In this document: piece by piece, positions 26,658-37,200 of the stretch | Layout: each line of letters begins with the position of its first letter | Numbering within the stretch: position 1 is the first letter of the stretch | Notes under the pieces: model-generated | Database searches by the model: none | What the model was told of the DNA's origin: nothing | Seen by the model: only the letters and a program-made list of their open reading frames with translations | Origin: Helopsaltes ochotensis | Lineage: Eukaryota; Chordata; Aves; Passeriformes; Locustellidae | Length of the DNA: 64,000 nucleotides | Direction of reading: 5' to 3' | NCBI GenBank assembly: GCA_013400155.1 | Contig: VXBM01000284.1 | Coordinates: 1 to 64,000, forward strand | Position numbers and translations under genes: made by a program

Positions 26658-26691
26658 GCTTCACCTTGAATTCAGCTTCACCTTGAATTCC
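26658..26691. repeat. 17-bp tandem duplication
   Basis: GCTTCACCTTGAATTCA (26658-26674) is followed directly by GCTTCACCTTGAATTCC (26675-26691), one mismatch at the last base. Simple local duplication. Confidence 0.93.
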
Positions 26692-27833
26692 TCCAATAAG
26701 ATGGCAAACGTTCTTTGTAGGTAAAAATGCAAGTTAGAAGGGTAAAGACCTTTAGCACAAAAATCTGTGGCTTGTTGCAAACAGACTGACATTTTTGTAG
26801 GAGTAAAGTACAATTAAGTTGCAAGATGCTTTTCCAAAACAGAAAGACCTTTCTCTACAAGTAAAATTTACATTAAAAAAGTGGTTCATCATGTTACCTT
26901 TAAATCCGACTATCAGTAAGTTTAACTCCCACTATATTCTAGAAGAATTTAAATGTGAAAAATATAGAACTGAAACTAACACACAAAAACTGTGGTAGGG
27001 AAAAGGCTGGAAAAATTACAAGGGTAAATGAAACCATGCAAATTATTGATGAAATCCAGTGTCCTAAGTTTACCCAGACAACTATACAGGATTTGGAGCG
27101 TTCACTGCCAGATTTAGCCTCATGCTGTAACCCAGAGTGGAGAGATAACAGGTGATGTTCAAGGTCTGCTGAGAGCAGGGGCAGCACCTACATATAAGCT
27201 TAGACTCCAGGATTCCAGGTGGTGATGGCCCAGGCTAATTGCCACCAGAAATCCCCAACCCAAGTAAGGATCCCCCTGGTCCAGCAGACCAGCAGATCCT
27301 CTGCACTGAAGCAGTCAGAAGTTATGAACTCCAGGGGAACAAGGTAAGGGTGACAAAACAATTTAAAAAGTTTAGTGAAAAGACAGCCATGAGCCAGAAA
27401 AATTGCAAAGGAGAAAGGAGCTGGGAGAAGAACTGAATAATGAGTTATAAAGCAGAGACAACTTAACTGCACAATACCAAAAGACAAGCATCAACTTCAG
27501 AGGAAAAAGATGTTTTGAGGACAGGAACATTCATGTCTGCAAGTCATGGGTTAGTGCTGCATGAGACAGGGAAGAAGAATTATTCTTGTTTTGAAACCTT
27601 GTTCTTGCCCCTAAGCCCTTTTCAAAGCATAGCAGTAGGAAAAGGTTGTTAAATGTACAAAACAGCTGCTTCTGTGCTCTCTGCTGTCTCACAGCATCCT
27701 TTGATCACCAAAATATATAAACAGAAGCCCAGATTCATTGCTAAGCCACAGATTGCTTAAACATATACCTGAATTTAAGTGTGTGACAAAATTCTGTTCA
27801 TATTAGTCGGACAGAATCTTGTAACTCAGTTTA

Positions 27834-28475
27834 AATTCTGTCTTGGGTTGCAATGCAAGACGTAACCAAAAGTATGCATTCTATTGCCATCTGTTGAAAC
27901 GGGTTGGGGAGGTGTTTTTCTTATCTCTTCCATGACCCATCCTCCCTCTGGGTGATATCTTCAGTTAATGGTCCAGTAAGGCTCACTGCATGACATAAAA
28001 ATACATCATCCCATTGTGAGATGCTCCGCCTAGCAGGAGGAGCCAAGCATTCCTACCTGGATAAAACCTGAGATTCAGAACACCAGGATAGCCTGTTTCC
28101 ACTGGATTACCAGAGAAAGACCGGATTCATCTCACCACCAGTGGACCTTCAGAGAAAACTGCACCCTTCTACAGGATCATCTCTGCTCCAAAAGAGCCAC
28201 ATCTATCACTCCAGGAGGACTTCATTGGACTGCTGGTAACAGCCTGATAAACAGGGTGTCAGGTTGTATTCTGACTCTGTCAGTGTTTTCTTTTTTGTTT
28301 GCTTTTTTTTAATTACTACTCTTTTTTTTAATATTCGTAGTAAAGAATATGTTTGCCTGAAAACCCCTTAATTTCTAAATTATATTAATTCAGAGGGAGG
28401 GGGTTTACATTCTCCATTCCAAGGGAGGCTCCAGCTTTCCGTAGTAGATGTGTCTTTCCAAACTGGGACAAATTC
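27834..28475 (+). mobile_element. Solo LTR with AATTC target duplication
   Basis: The LTR proper is 27839-28470 (632 bp), starting TGTCTTGGGTTG and ending CCAAACTGGGACA, with TGTC/GACA ends. AATTC lies immediately on both sides (27834-27838, 28471-28475), a clean 5-bp duplication as expected for ERVL-like integration. A TATA-like GATAAAA is at 28060-28066, after a GC-richer segment with GCTCC...GGAGC pairing. A degenerate polyadenylation signal AGTAAAG is at about 28339, which gives plus-strand orientation. I recall this as a passerine ERVL LTR of the TguLTRL2 kind, but the exact name is unverified. No gag, pol or env remains, so it is a recombined solo LTR. Confidence 0.93.
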
Positions 28476-28599
28476 ACAGGTGTCTTGCTGAAGAGTGGTA
28501 GAGTATGGAGGTGGTAGTGTTCACTCTCTGCCCAGCCCCTTCAATGTCAAAGTGGAGGTCACACAAAGCTAAAGCAACATAGATTTTAGCTGCTTTCTT

Positions 28600-28665
28600 G
28601 ATGCTGCTTTTGGACTCAGTGATCTTCATGATCTTTTCTAATCTAAGTTATTCTGTAATTTGGTA
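28600..28665 (+). repeat. CR1 LINE 3' end trace
   Basis: GGACTCAGTGATCTTCATGATC, then TTTTCTAATCTAAGTTATTCTGTAA, follows the plus-strand CR1 3' end (GGACTTGATGATCTT type, then CCAACCTAA and ATTCTGT). The adjacent solo LTR lies upstream and may have landed near it. Only the last ~60 bases are traceable. Confidence 0.55.
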
Positions 28666-28975
28666 TCAGCTATTGCCAGTTTATGTCTGTTGATTCATAT
28701 TTTGCAGCGGTTCTAGAGTTTTCCCTTCTCATGAATTAGGAGCGGTGGAGCATGAGTGAAATATGCAAACGCAGTAACTGTGAAGGGATTGCTGCATGAT
28801 CTGCTCCCATAAGCACTGTCATGGGACACCACACACTGATGTTTCAGGAAGGCTTTACAGAACATTCACTCCCACACTGTAATTCTGGTTTATAGGTATT
28901 AAGAGCTGGTTCTAAAATTATTAGAAATGCCTCTGACCAAAAGAAGGTGCCAAAAAGACTATATGCAAAATTCAA
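28666..28975. other. Short unique spacer
   Basis: Nothing recognisable: AT-rich, no long open frame, no repeat that I can classify. It separates the CR1 trace from the candidate LTR fragment. Confidence 0.5.
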
Positions 28976-29750
28976 TAGTGTGAATTTTATTGAATAGTAA
29001 ATGTGAGAGAGTGATAGAGAGAGAAAGGAAGAGAAACAAATTGAAAAGAGGTAGGGTGACAGAAAGATGGTGACAGAGACAGATTAAAGGAAATATCACC
29101 ACTCCATGTATCCCACTGGCATCCCAGTGATCCTCTCCAACTGGTCTGCTTGGTAGTGAGAGTCCCCTGGAAAACGTAGAATGCAAGGGGTGTGCATTCA
29201 GGCCAGGTAGGAATGCCCAGGTACCACCCCGGGGGGTGGAAGTGGGGTGGGTTTGACACAGTTTCTTGCAGCAGACTCTGGATCTGTGGCATCACTTTGC
29301 ATCTTATTCAGTCCTCTGGTGCAAGGCTTCAGGAATGAGTCTGGAGAGCATTTTGGGAGGTCTTTGATGAATTATGACACCTCCTCAGCTTCCTCTCCCA
29401 TAATTGTCCCATGGATGGGGCCTTCCTGGGGTTGAAATTTCCCTGGGCTGGTTTGTGTAAGGGAGGAGGAGAGCTTTAAGTGTGTGGTGTAACCTGACCA
29501 GAGGTTACACCACGCACCCATAACTCTCCTCCTCCCTCCTTCTTGGGGTGCAGGGGGGAAGACTGTGCAAATCTGGACCCTGTGGGCTATGGCCCCCCTC
29601 ACCCCAGATCAAGCCAGGGATGATTTTCTGCTGGGTTTGGCTTTCTTGTGGATGCATTCTTTTCCTCCTTGCCCAGTCTAGGACTGATTCACCTTTTTGT
29701 TTTTGCTGCAATTGAGCTTAAGTCAGCTGTTGGTGGGCTGGTCTGAACAT
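28976..29750 (-). mobile_element. Candidate ERV/LTR fragment, minus strand
   Basis: The block is GC-richer than its flanks. On the minus strand it ends in a pyrimidine-rich stretch followed by CAATAAAATTCACAC, whose AATAAA (plus TTTATT at 28986-28991) looks like an LTR polyadenylation signal. A large hairpin sits in the middle (29461-29536). I found no matching target duplication and cannot name a family, so both edges are approximate. Overlapping open frames on both strands (29247-29711) carry no domain. A diverged LTR is the best guess. An internal ERV segment or another repeat is possible. Confidence 0.4.
29461..29536. repeat. 76-nt hairpin with 35-base arms
   Basis: The left arm is 29461-29495 and the right arm 29502-29536, separated by the 6-base loop GACCAG. 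From the loop outward there is a 16-bp stem with one T/G wobble, a 6x6 internal loop (CTTTAA opposite CCATAA), then a perfect 13-bp stem (GGGAGGAGGAGAG with CTCTCCTCCTCCC). The wobble pairs in the plus transcript but would be an A/C mismatch in the minus transcript, so the plus RNA folds better. Size and shape resemble a microRNA precursor or a fold-back element. Expression is unknown. Confidence 0.9.
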
Positions 29751-30120
29751 ATGAAATCTCCTCAGAAATAATTGCGGACTTCTATTGGTATTTTATTCTG
29801 AAAGTACAGCCCATAAACAAGAGGAAGAAATGCTGCGTTGTTCCCTGGATGACTAATCTAAGATTAACGCAGACGTGAAGAGTGTTAAAATGTTTCTCCT
29901 AATAAAAAAGAGAAGATCAGACAGAGTCTTCTTGCAGGCATATCACAGAAAAGTAAAAGGAATGTGAAAACCACAGTCTGACAGGTTGACTATGTAAGAG
30001 CAAGTACATAATGCTTTTTTTTCCATCCTCCTCTAAATATCGCCTTAGATATCAGTTTCCTTCCAATGTCATTTTTTTTTCACTATAACCATTTTTCCCC
30101 TGCATTTATATTCCTTCTTC
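29751..30120. other. Unique spacer before CR1
   Basis: AT-rich, no long open frame, no classified repeat. Lies between the candidate LTR fragment and the CR1 copy. Confidence 0.55.
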
Positions 30121-30594
30121 ATCATAGTTCATAGAATGGTTTGGGTTGAAAGAAACATTCAAGATAATCCAGTTCCAACCTCCCTACCTTTGACAGGGAC
30201 TCCCTCTGTTCCTCAGAGCCTCATCCAACCCAACTTTGAACACTTTCAAGGATGAGGCAGCCAAAACTCTGGGCAACTGTTCCAGTGCCTCACCAGCCCC
30301 ACAGTGAACATCTCATCTAAACCTACTCTCTTTCAGTTTGAGACCATTCCTCCTTGTCCTATTACAACATGTCTTTCTTGTAACCTCCGTTCATGTAGTG
30401 GAAGGCTGCAATAGGGTCATCCCAAAACCTCCTCTTCTGCTGGCTGAACAATCCAACTCTTGCAGCTCTTTCTCATAGGAGAGGTGCTCCACCACTCTAA
30501 TCATCTTCACAGCCTCCTCTGTACTTGCTCCATCAGATCTATGTCCTTTCTGTGCTGGGGACCCCAGAGTTGAAAGCAGTACTGTTCTTCAGGT
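30121..30594 (-). repeat. CR1 LINE copy, minus strand
   Basis: A clear reverse-complement CR1, about 470 bp long. Landmarks in order are TTCATAGAATGGTTTGGGTTG, AATCCAGTTCCAACCTCC, CATCCAACCCAACTTTGAACAC, CTCTGGGCAACTGTTCCAGTG, CTACTCTCTTTCAGTTTGAG and CCTCCTTGTCCTATTACA. Then come AGGAGAGGTGCTCC, ATCATCTTCACAGCCTCCTC and GGGGACCCCAGAGTTG. It is 5'-truncated, as nearly all genomic CR1 copies are, and holds only 3' UTR and the tail of ORF2. Non-functional. Confidence 0.95.
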
Positions 30595-32295
30595 CTTCTG
30601 CTTCTACAAGACATGGGACACAATTTTTATATATAAGTATATATGCATATGTGTGTGTACAAATAACATATGACATGTATATACGCATGTATGCATTTAC
30701 ATAGCTACTTACTTTTGAATAAGACACCTGAGAGAAGGAAAATTAAGGGATCTTGCTGCTACAGGACTTATTCTTCCTTACCCAGTATTCTCCCTACTAT
30801 TTGTTACATTCAATGCTCACAAGACTGTAAAAATGAGTTTGTAAGCATTTGGAACCTGAGAAGTGTGGTTCTGTTCAATTTCTCAAGTGAATAAATAATT
30901 TTAGTTGATGCTGAAAATCTACAAAGAAGTTAGTTTCTGTAACAGCCACTGAAACTGTGTTAGAAATTTTGGGAGAAACTGACTCATGATATAAAAATAT
31001 CACATACATTCAAAGTTATTCTCTCGATGTTTACTAAAGTCACCTAAGGAAAGGTATAAAAAAACCTCAAGAGGCAGTGAAATAATGGCAGTGACAACCA
31101 ACCAGCTGGGTTCTGGACAAACACCTTGTTGACTGGGAATGGCACCAAGGCTTTTCCGGCTCCTCTACAAGAGACAGGAAGAAGAGTAAGAAATACAAAG
31201 TGTTCCACACATTGGATCCCCTACACCTCACTTCAGATGTCTGTACATTCACATGCCTATGTTTGAGGTAGCCATCCCCAGGTAATTTTACCTGGAGGCA
31301 AGATATCTTTCCATTGCCAGATCCAGGATCAGCCTGACTCATCAGATGCAAGCTATGTGTAATTTCATAGGCTAATTGTGGTTGCAATTCATCTGGTTTA
31401 ACTTTGTTGTTTTAAAGTTTGAAGACCTGTTCAGTTCATTTGAACACACCTGTTTAGGGAGCAGTTTTAAAATTTTGCCTCATGCTTTTATTTATTGACA
31501 TAATGGTCATAATTATCACCCCATTTCAGTTAGCAATGGTTTTGATGTGGCTTCTGAGGGCTCAAAGTTGAGTGTACAGGGAACAATATTCTTTCCAAAA
31601 AATGCTGATTTTGGCTTACGTAAAATGCTTCGCACACACATGAATGTCTTTCTGGAATAATCACTCTCTTCTCTTCTTGCAAGTAAAAGATACACCCAAG
31701 CAACCTCAATAAGAACAACAATGTAGCTCTGATCAAAGCTAATCACAGTGTAGTAGAAATGTTTAATTTTTTTCCTCTACGTTCAATACATTTTCAAAAT
31801 TGTCTAATACTCAGTTCAACAGATCTGAAATGTATCACCTTGATCAAAGGCAAAAAAAAAAGCATTTTCAAGTCATCATTTCAATTGTATGCTATACTAA
31901 ATATTAATGTGTATTCTATCACAAAGTTAAAAACAATTATTTGGTTTTATTAGTAGACATGGCATAGCAATTAGCAGTTTAATCTTATCCACACAGACCA
32001 TTTTCCATTTATGAATATGAAACATCACAAGAAGATCGATTTGAATTTTTAATTTTTCAAGAATTCTGAAATTTTGGCTCCTTATCCCACTTTATCTCTC
32101 AGAATTCCTTGAGAAATAGAAATTCAGATCAAGCCTGGTGAAGTTTTATGAAGGAAAGTAATATTCAGGTTCTTTGAAGTCTACTGAAATTCAACTACAA
32201 TCATTTGGATGAATAATGAAGAGCTATTCTTTCTAAAAACTGGATGAATTTTTTAAGTTGTGTGACTGTGGCACTCCACTAAAAATTCCATATGA
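30595..32295. other. Unique non-coding DNA with AT microsatellite
   Basis: A TATATAAGTATATATGCATA / GTGTGTGTAC microsatellite occupies about 30627-30690. The remainder has short open frames on both strands (for example 31067-31387 minus) with no recognisable domain or splice context. No gene supported. Confidence 0.65.
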
Positions 32296-32410
32296 TACAT
32301 GTCTTGGTTTGAAAATGAGGCAAGGCATTTGATGGGCCTATTAACAGTTCATGAAGGTGGTGATAGAATAGATTTTTGGCACATCTTGCATTGTAACCTA
32401 GGACATTACA
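32296..32410 (-). mobile_element. 106-bp miniature LTR-derived element
   Basis: The element proper is 32300-32405. Read on the minus strand it starts TGTCCTAGGTTACAATGCAAG. Its first ~55 bases follow the start of the solo LTR at 27839 (shared CAATGCAAGA, CCAAAA, ATTCTAT, CCA, GAA). Its end TTTTCAAACCAAGACA parallels that LTR's TTTCCAAACTGGGACA. Flanks read ATACA (32295-32299) and TTACA (32406-32410), a 5-bp duplication with one mismatch. So it has both termini of an LTR and lacks about 500 bp of interior. It could be a deletion derivative, or a mobilised short non-autonomous element. Confidence 0.7.
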
Positions 32411-34149
32411 AAATAAACTCCTTCAATAATTATTTTTACTGAGAAGGCATAAAAATCTTGTGTAACTTGCACAGAAATAAAGGATGATAAATAAAGGTTT
32501 TCTCTCCGAGTTTCTCAATATGACTTGGAAAGATGATAAATTTAAGTCTCAGAAAGATCAACGCATTATTGTATTCTCAGTAATTTTAGAAAATGGGAGT
32601 GGAAAATCAGTTAAATGGAAGCACTCAGAACAAAGTACTTAGATGTTTTTTCAGACTCCATTTATGAAGACCAAAGAGCAAAACCTTCCAACTATCATTA
32701 GCACCACAGGAGATATTTTTACTAAGCTCACTCAAAACATAGATGTGCACCTAAACCCCTTCTCATGAAAAACATCTTCTTCTGTCTAAAATTTCCCTGA
32801 AGTATAAATGCTGAGGCACTCGTGTGCAAATGGAGCAATTAAAAGGAAGATTAAAAGAAATTTAAAGAATGTATTGCCTTCATAACTACTCTTATTACTA
32901 TTCTGAAGGTCCTCAGAGTCTCATTTTATTTCCTCAATGGATTTTTAGTCTTTTTCAAGTATCAATATCAGTCATGATCTCTCCCTGCAGAGCAACACAA
33001 CTGTTCTCAGGGAAAAGAAGGGCAGAGAGATACAGAATTTCTTCAAAATCAAGCCAGAACTCGTTATGCATTTTGTTTTCCCTCTTGCATTCCCACAGCC
33101 ATAGGAAAGATATAGCAGGTAAAGAAGTAATCACTATGGAAAAAAAAATTACCAAGATTATAAACTACAGTGAAGCCACGTAGTTCTCATGAAAGTCTGA
33201 TGTATTTAAATAACCAGAACTCACTTTTTCTGGGGGAAAAATAATATTTATTTATTTATTTTTAACTATGAAAATTCAGGATTTTGCCTTTTTTTCACTG
33301 AGAGTAACAAAATAAATAATTGCTTTTAAGATTGAAGTGATACCAAGCAGCGTAAAGAGTTAGGGAATTTTGCAGAAGCAAAGACTTTATATGTCCGAAA
33401 GAATGGCCTTATTTATTTGAAAATGTAATGGCTTTAATTCTTGAGGGATTACCTGAGCTTTCACCTTTCTAAAAAGCAAGCTGTATGCAAGTAACCCAGA
33501 ACTGATTTAAAAACTCTTCATAGCTCTAGCTCTTTTAATCTGAACATCTCTGTTGCTGCTATAAGAGCTTGGTCAATATGATCTCTACAGCTGTCTCAAA
33601 TGTAAGTTGCAGCTAATGGAAACAGATGAGTCAACAGTTAGGATTTTACTGAGAAAACACTTTCCCAGCTGGATTAAGCAATAATAAAAGGTGGCAAAAC
33701 ACCTTCTACCATCTTTTCTGGCCAAACCGCTACATTCCGCCTCTTACAAAAGGATACAGTCACAGCCACACATTTGATTTCTCCTACCTGGGTCCAGATT
33801 CCAACTAACGTAAAGTGCACAAAAAATTCCAACTTGCACCTATCATCGTATGTTCTAACCACAGAAATCTATAAACTTTAAACTATGGTGTCAAAATCAG
33901 TAATATTATAAAACTTTCTACCAATCATTATAAAAATCATTATGTACTTTATTTTTACTTTTACTTTACCTACTTCTAGTAACACAGCTTTACCACTTAA
34001 TCAACATAGAACAAATGTTTAAATAGTTTTCAGCTAATACCTCAAGTTTAAATACTATCTGTTTATCCAATACAACCCCAAAAAAATCATTTCCCACCTA
34101 TCTAGTTAACGCACCAGTAAACAATTACTGGGCAACAAGGGCAACAAGG
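32411..34149. other. Unique non-coding DNA
   Basis: AT-rich with an ATTT-type microsatellite near 33245-33265. The open frames at 32869-33183 (plus, 104 codons) and 32955-33155 (minus) overlap and look like chance. No gene, RNA or classified repeat. Confidence 0.65.
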
Positions 34150-34577
34150 TGAGGGGCTTGGAACATGAGCCATGTGAAGAATGACTGAGGGAGCTGGGGT
34201 TGTTCAGCCTGGAGAAAAGGAAACTCAGAGGTGACCTTATCACTCTCTACAATTCCCTGAAAGGTGGCTGTAGTCAGCTGGGTGTTGGTCTCTTTCTCCA
34301 GGCAGTAACTGACAGAACGAGAGGACACAGCCTTAAGATGTGTCAAGGGAAATATTGGTTGGATATTAGGAAAAAGTTTTTTTATGGAAAGAGTGATAAA
34401 GTACTGGAAGTGTCTGCCTGGGGAGGTGGTCGAGTCCCCATCCCTGGATGTGTTTAAAAAAAGACTGGATGTGGGACTTGGTGCCATGATCTAGTTGAGG
34501 TGTTAGGGCGTGGGTTGGACTCGATCTTGAATGTCTCTTCCAACCTAGAAATTATGTGCTTCTGTGATTCTGTGAAG
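34150..34577 (+). repeat. CR1 LINE copy, plus strand
   Basis: Plus-strand CR1 of about 430 bp. Landmarks are GGGGTTGTTCAGCCTGGAGAA, CTCAGAGGTGACCTTATCAC, GGCAGTAACTGACAGAACGAG, GGACACAGCCTTAAG, TGGATATTAGG, GGGGAGGTGGTCGAGTCCCC, TGTTTAAAAAAAGACTGGATG and GGGTTGGACTCGATCTTGAA. It then ends in the CR1 terminal repeat ATTCTGTGA. It is the same subfamily as the copy at 41136 by shared variants. 5'-truncated and non-coding; open frames on both strands are by-products. Confidence 0.96.
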
Positions 34578-34591
34578 GTGAAAACCTTCAC
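34572..34591. repeat. 8-bp hairpin at CR1 3' edge
   Basis: GTGAAGGT (34572-34579), loop GAAA, ACCTTCAC (34584-34591): an exact inverted repeat straddling the end of the CR1 terminal repeats. Its left arm is partly built from the last ATTCTGTGAA unit. Confidence 0.85.
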
Positions 34592-36191
34592 CTCACATAG
34601 GGTGCAGAAACGCCTGTCAGACAGGTGTAAATTTTGAGAACACCTGACTTAGAACCTGCAGTTTTCTCCCTTCACTTAAAGACATTCTGATACTGTGGGT
34701 GTGAAATATTTGATTTGTATTCAGCAGCTTTATTTAATTGCCTTTAACTGCTTCTATATGAGCAATTGCATATTCACTCTCCTCTTACACAATTCAACCT
34801 ACGGTGCTACGGGAGTACAGAGGAAAAGAGAGTTCTCCAGCTGGGAACCAGCAAAAGAGAAAGAGAAAGAGAGTGAAAAAAACCAGACCTTTCTTGGAAT
34901 AGACTAAAAAATGTGTGTAAAAGACTTAACAATACCTAAGAATTAACGAAAACACAAGAAAAAATAAACTACAGAATAATGTACAAAATCTTCTTTCCAA
35001 GAAAAAGTACAGCAAAGGAAAGATCAGTCTACCATTGACACTGCTGAGCAATCCATGTCTGGAATACAGAGGGAAATCACTTTATCCCTTTGTACTTCTT
35101 GAATTGTAGTTCAACTTATGTTTGTTAATCTATTACTCTTCATGAAAAAGTTACAAAATGTCTTACATGACTTGGAAATCAAAATTAATTTGTGCAGTTT
35201 GAAAATTTAGGAACCTGTTTTCTGCCCAAAAGTAGCAAAATAAGGATGATTGTCTTACTAAATGCATGGTACCATACAAGACTTTAAAGAAAACCAGAAG
35301 AGGCACCTCAAATTGTTGGATGGAAGATTGACCTCAACACTGTTTTAGTTTCAAGTCTGGACTAAATAACATTTCATGCTCTGCTGTCTTCTAGATAGTT
35401 TATGTAAAACTTCCAAGAATACGTTTGTACTTAGTTTCTAAGATCCTAAAGTTCCAAACTGCAACTGCTTGAATGCACGTGGAGTGCACCTCTTTACTGA
35501 GCTGTACTTCTGTCCCTTTGTCCGCTGTAGATGGAGCACCAGGCAGTTTCTTTTCAGGAACTTCTAGCCACTTAGGATGGGAGGAAAGAAATGTCATGTT
35601 TATGATAACACAGTAGAAAGTAGTAATAATTTGTGAGGTGAAACATCTTAAATGTCCTTCAATTCAAGTAATTTGTGGGTTTGTGGATAGTGCTTAGCAC
35701 GCGACCTGAGAGATTTGGGTTTTGGGCAGTCTATTCAGATGACTGTATTGTTTTAGCCCTTGAAGGAAGCATACAAGGTAGGTGGCTTCATGTCCTGGAC
35801 CATAACTTCCAGTTACAGTAAAGGAAGCTGAAAGTGATGTGGTTAATGTTTACAGAGCTCACAATAAGGGCATGCTCTAAGATTCATTATGAGACATCGA
35901 AATAAACCTCCCTCTTTTCCAATCAGCAGAATGGCTCTCAACCATCCAGCTTTCACTAGTTCCTCATCATTCTTCTGACAGGCAGTATACATGGCTCAGT
36001 CACTTTCTGCATTTCAGTTCCCTGGAACAAATAATCCTCAATTCCTTCTCAGAGCAAAAATCCAGGTAAATTTGGATTTCAGGAAAAACAACCAGTGAAT
36101 GAAATGAGCCATAACTTCATGATCACCACTACTCAGCAGTGATCTTCAGAAAATATTTCTTCCTCCCTGTATTCCACTCCTGCATCTTGGC
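34578..36191. other. Unique non-coding DNA
   Basis: No gene or classified repeat recognised apart from the small hairpin at the left edge. Open frames are below 75 codons. Confidence 0.65.
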
Positions 36192-36309
36192 ATCATAGAA
36201 TCATAGAATGATCTGCGTTGGAAGGGATCTTAAAGATCATCTGGTTCCAACTCCCCTGCCTTGTACAAGGACATGTGTCACTAGATCAGGTCACTCAGAG
36301 TGTTATCCA
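36192..36309 (-). repeat. CR1 LINE, 3' part of a split copy
   Basis: Starts ATCATAGAATCATAGAATGATC, the reverse complement of the CR1 terminal repeats, then GTTGGAAGGGATCTTAAAGATC, CTGGTTCCAACTCCCC and GATCAGGTCACTCAGAG, stopping at GTTATCCA. The CR1 consensus order resumes at 36848 with ATCCACCCCAGCCTTGAACAC. The two blocks are one copy interrupted by 36310-36847. Confidence 0.93.
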
Positions 36310-36847
36310 AAACAGGTAAAAATAAAATTCCTCAGCATCAATTTAGCATTAAGAAACAGGAAATCTTTATTCTATCAGATGCACAAAGGGATATCTCCTC
36401 CAAAATATCATTCACCCTGACTTCAGGAAGAGCTTCTGTTTATGTACTTTAACAGAATATATTTTATATACTTTATATTTTACATACATGTGAATTGATT
36501 TTCCTGGAATAAGCATCAATATGATAATCATTTTCTCAAAGACCATTAATATATGTTCCCTCCCCTATGCTCATGAATTCTTCTGTACTGGAGATCTCTT
36601 TGGTTGTCCTGGGTGGTCAGTGACCCTGAAGTCATGCTTGACTGCCAGTCAACTGCTAAAAAATTGGCATAACTGAGCTGGATACTCTACAGTTCTTCTT
36701 CTTCTTGCTCAATGCTTAACATCATCCTACAGAATAAACACTGTGCAGATTCATAGGCTAGTGGTTTATGAAGAATTAGTGTTGTATTAATCCACCTAGA
36801 TTAATAATAAATGTTGTATTAATTCTTCACCTGGCAACAAGAGTTCC
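36310..36847. mobile_element. 538-bp insertion inside a CR1
   Basis: This block replaces nothing in the CR1. The element breaks at ATCCA (36305-36309) and resumes at ATCCA (36848-36852), so 5 bp are duplicated as in a target-site duplication. The insert is AT-rich and does not show TG...CA ends (it begins AAACAGG and ends GAGTTCC). Near its right end, an inverted repeat GAAGAATTA / TAATTCTTC (36770-36778, 36820-36828) encloses two copies of GTTGTATTAAT. I cannot classify it. It has no significant open frame. Confidence 0.6.
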
Positions 36848-37200
36848 ATCCACCCCAGCCTTGAACACTTCCAGGGATAAAGCATCCATAACTTTTCTGG
36901 GTAACCTGTTTCATTGTCTCAGCATTCTCACAACAAAGGGTTTTTTTCATAATATATAATTTAAACCTACTCTCTTTCAGTTTAAAGATGTTCCTCCCCT
37001 GACACGTAGTCCTGTCACTATATGCTCTTGTAAGAAGTCCCTTTGCACCTCTCTTGTAGGCTCCCTACTGGAATATCGCAATTAGGTCACCCCTAGGCCC
37101 TCTCTTTTCAGTGGGCAGAGACCCCTCCCTTGACCTGCTGGCCATGCTGCTTTTGATGCGGCCAGGATACAACTGGCTTCTCCCAAGGCTCCCAGTATTC
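36848..37200 (-). repeat. CR1 LINE, 5' part of the split copy
   Basis: Continues the CR1 at 36192. Landmarks are CCAGCCTTGAACACTTCCAGG, TTTTCTGGGTAACCTG, CTACTCTCTTTCAGTTTAAAG, GTCCTGTCACTATATGC, AAGAAGTCCCTTTG, then GACCTGCTGGCCATGCTGC and TTTTGATGCGGCCAGGATAC. The stretch that normally lies between the AGGTC and GACCTGCTGG blocks is missing, so the copy also has an internal deletion. The right edge is set where similarity fades. Confidence 0.9.

Larger units (their letters stand above)
18304..27833. other. Unique non-coding DNA, 9.5 kb
   Basis: AT-rich sequence with no supported gene, RNA or classified repeat. Small local structures are a perfect 9-bp hairpin (23916-23937) beside loosely repeated TAGTTGAAA/ATATAGTTTT motifs (23873-23918), a doubled CTTTTGCTAAC near 24012-24037, and a 17-bp duplication (26658-26691). 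The cluster of overlapping open frames at 25289-25586 is about 90 codons per frame with no domain. It looks like chance in a slightly GC-richer stretch. Confidence 0.65.

Noticed and set aside
28950..29770. Target-site duplication for the hairpin-bearing candidate LTR
   Set aside because: No pair of TG/CA ends with matching 4-6 bp flanks was found, so the element edges stay approximate.
34125..34487. 120-codon minus-strand open frame
   Set aside because: Lies antisense inside a truncated CR1 copy. It is not part of the LINE reading frames.
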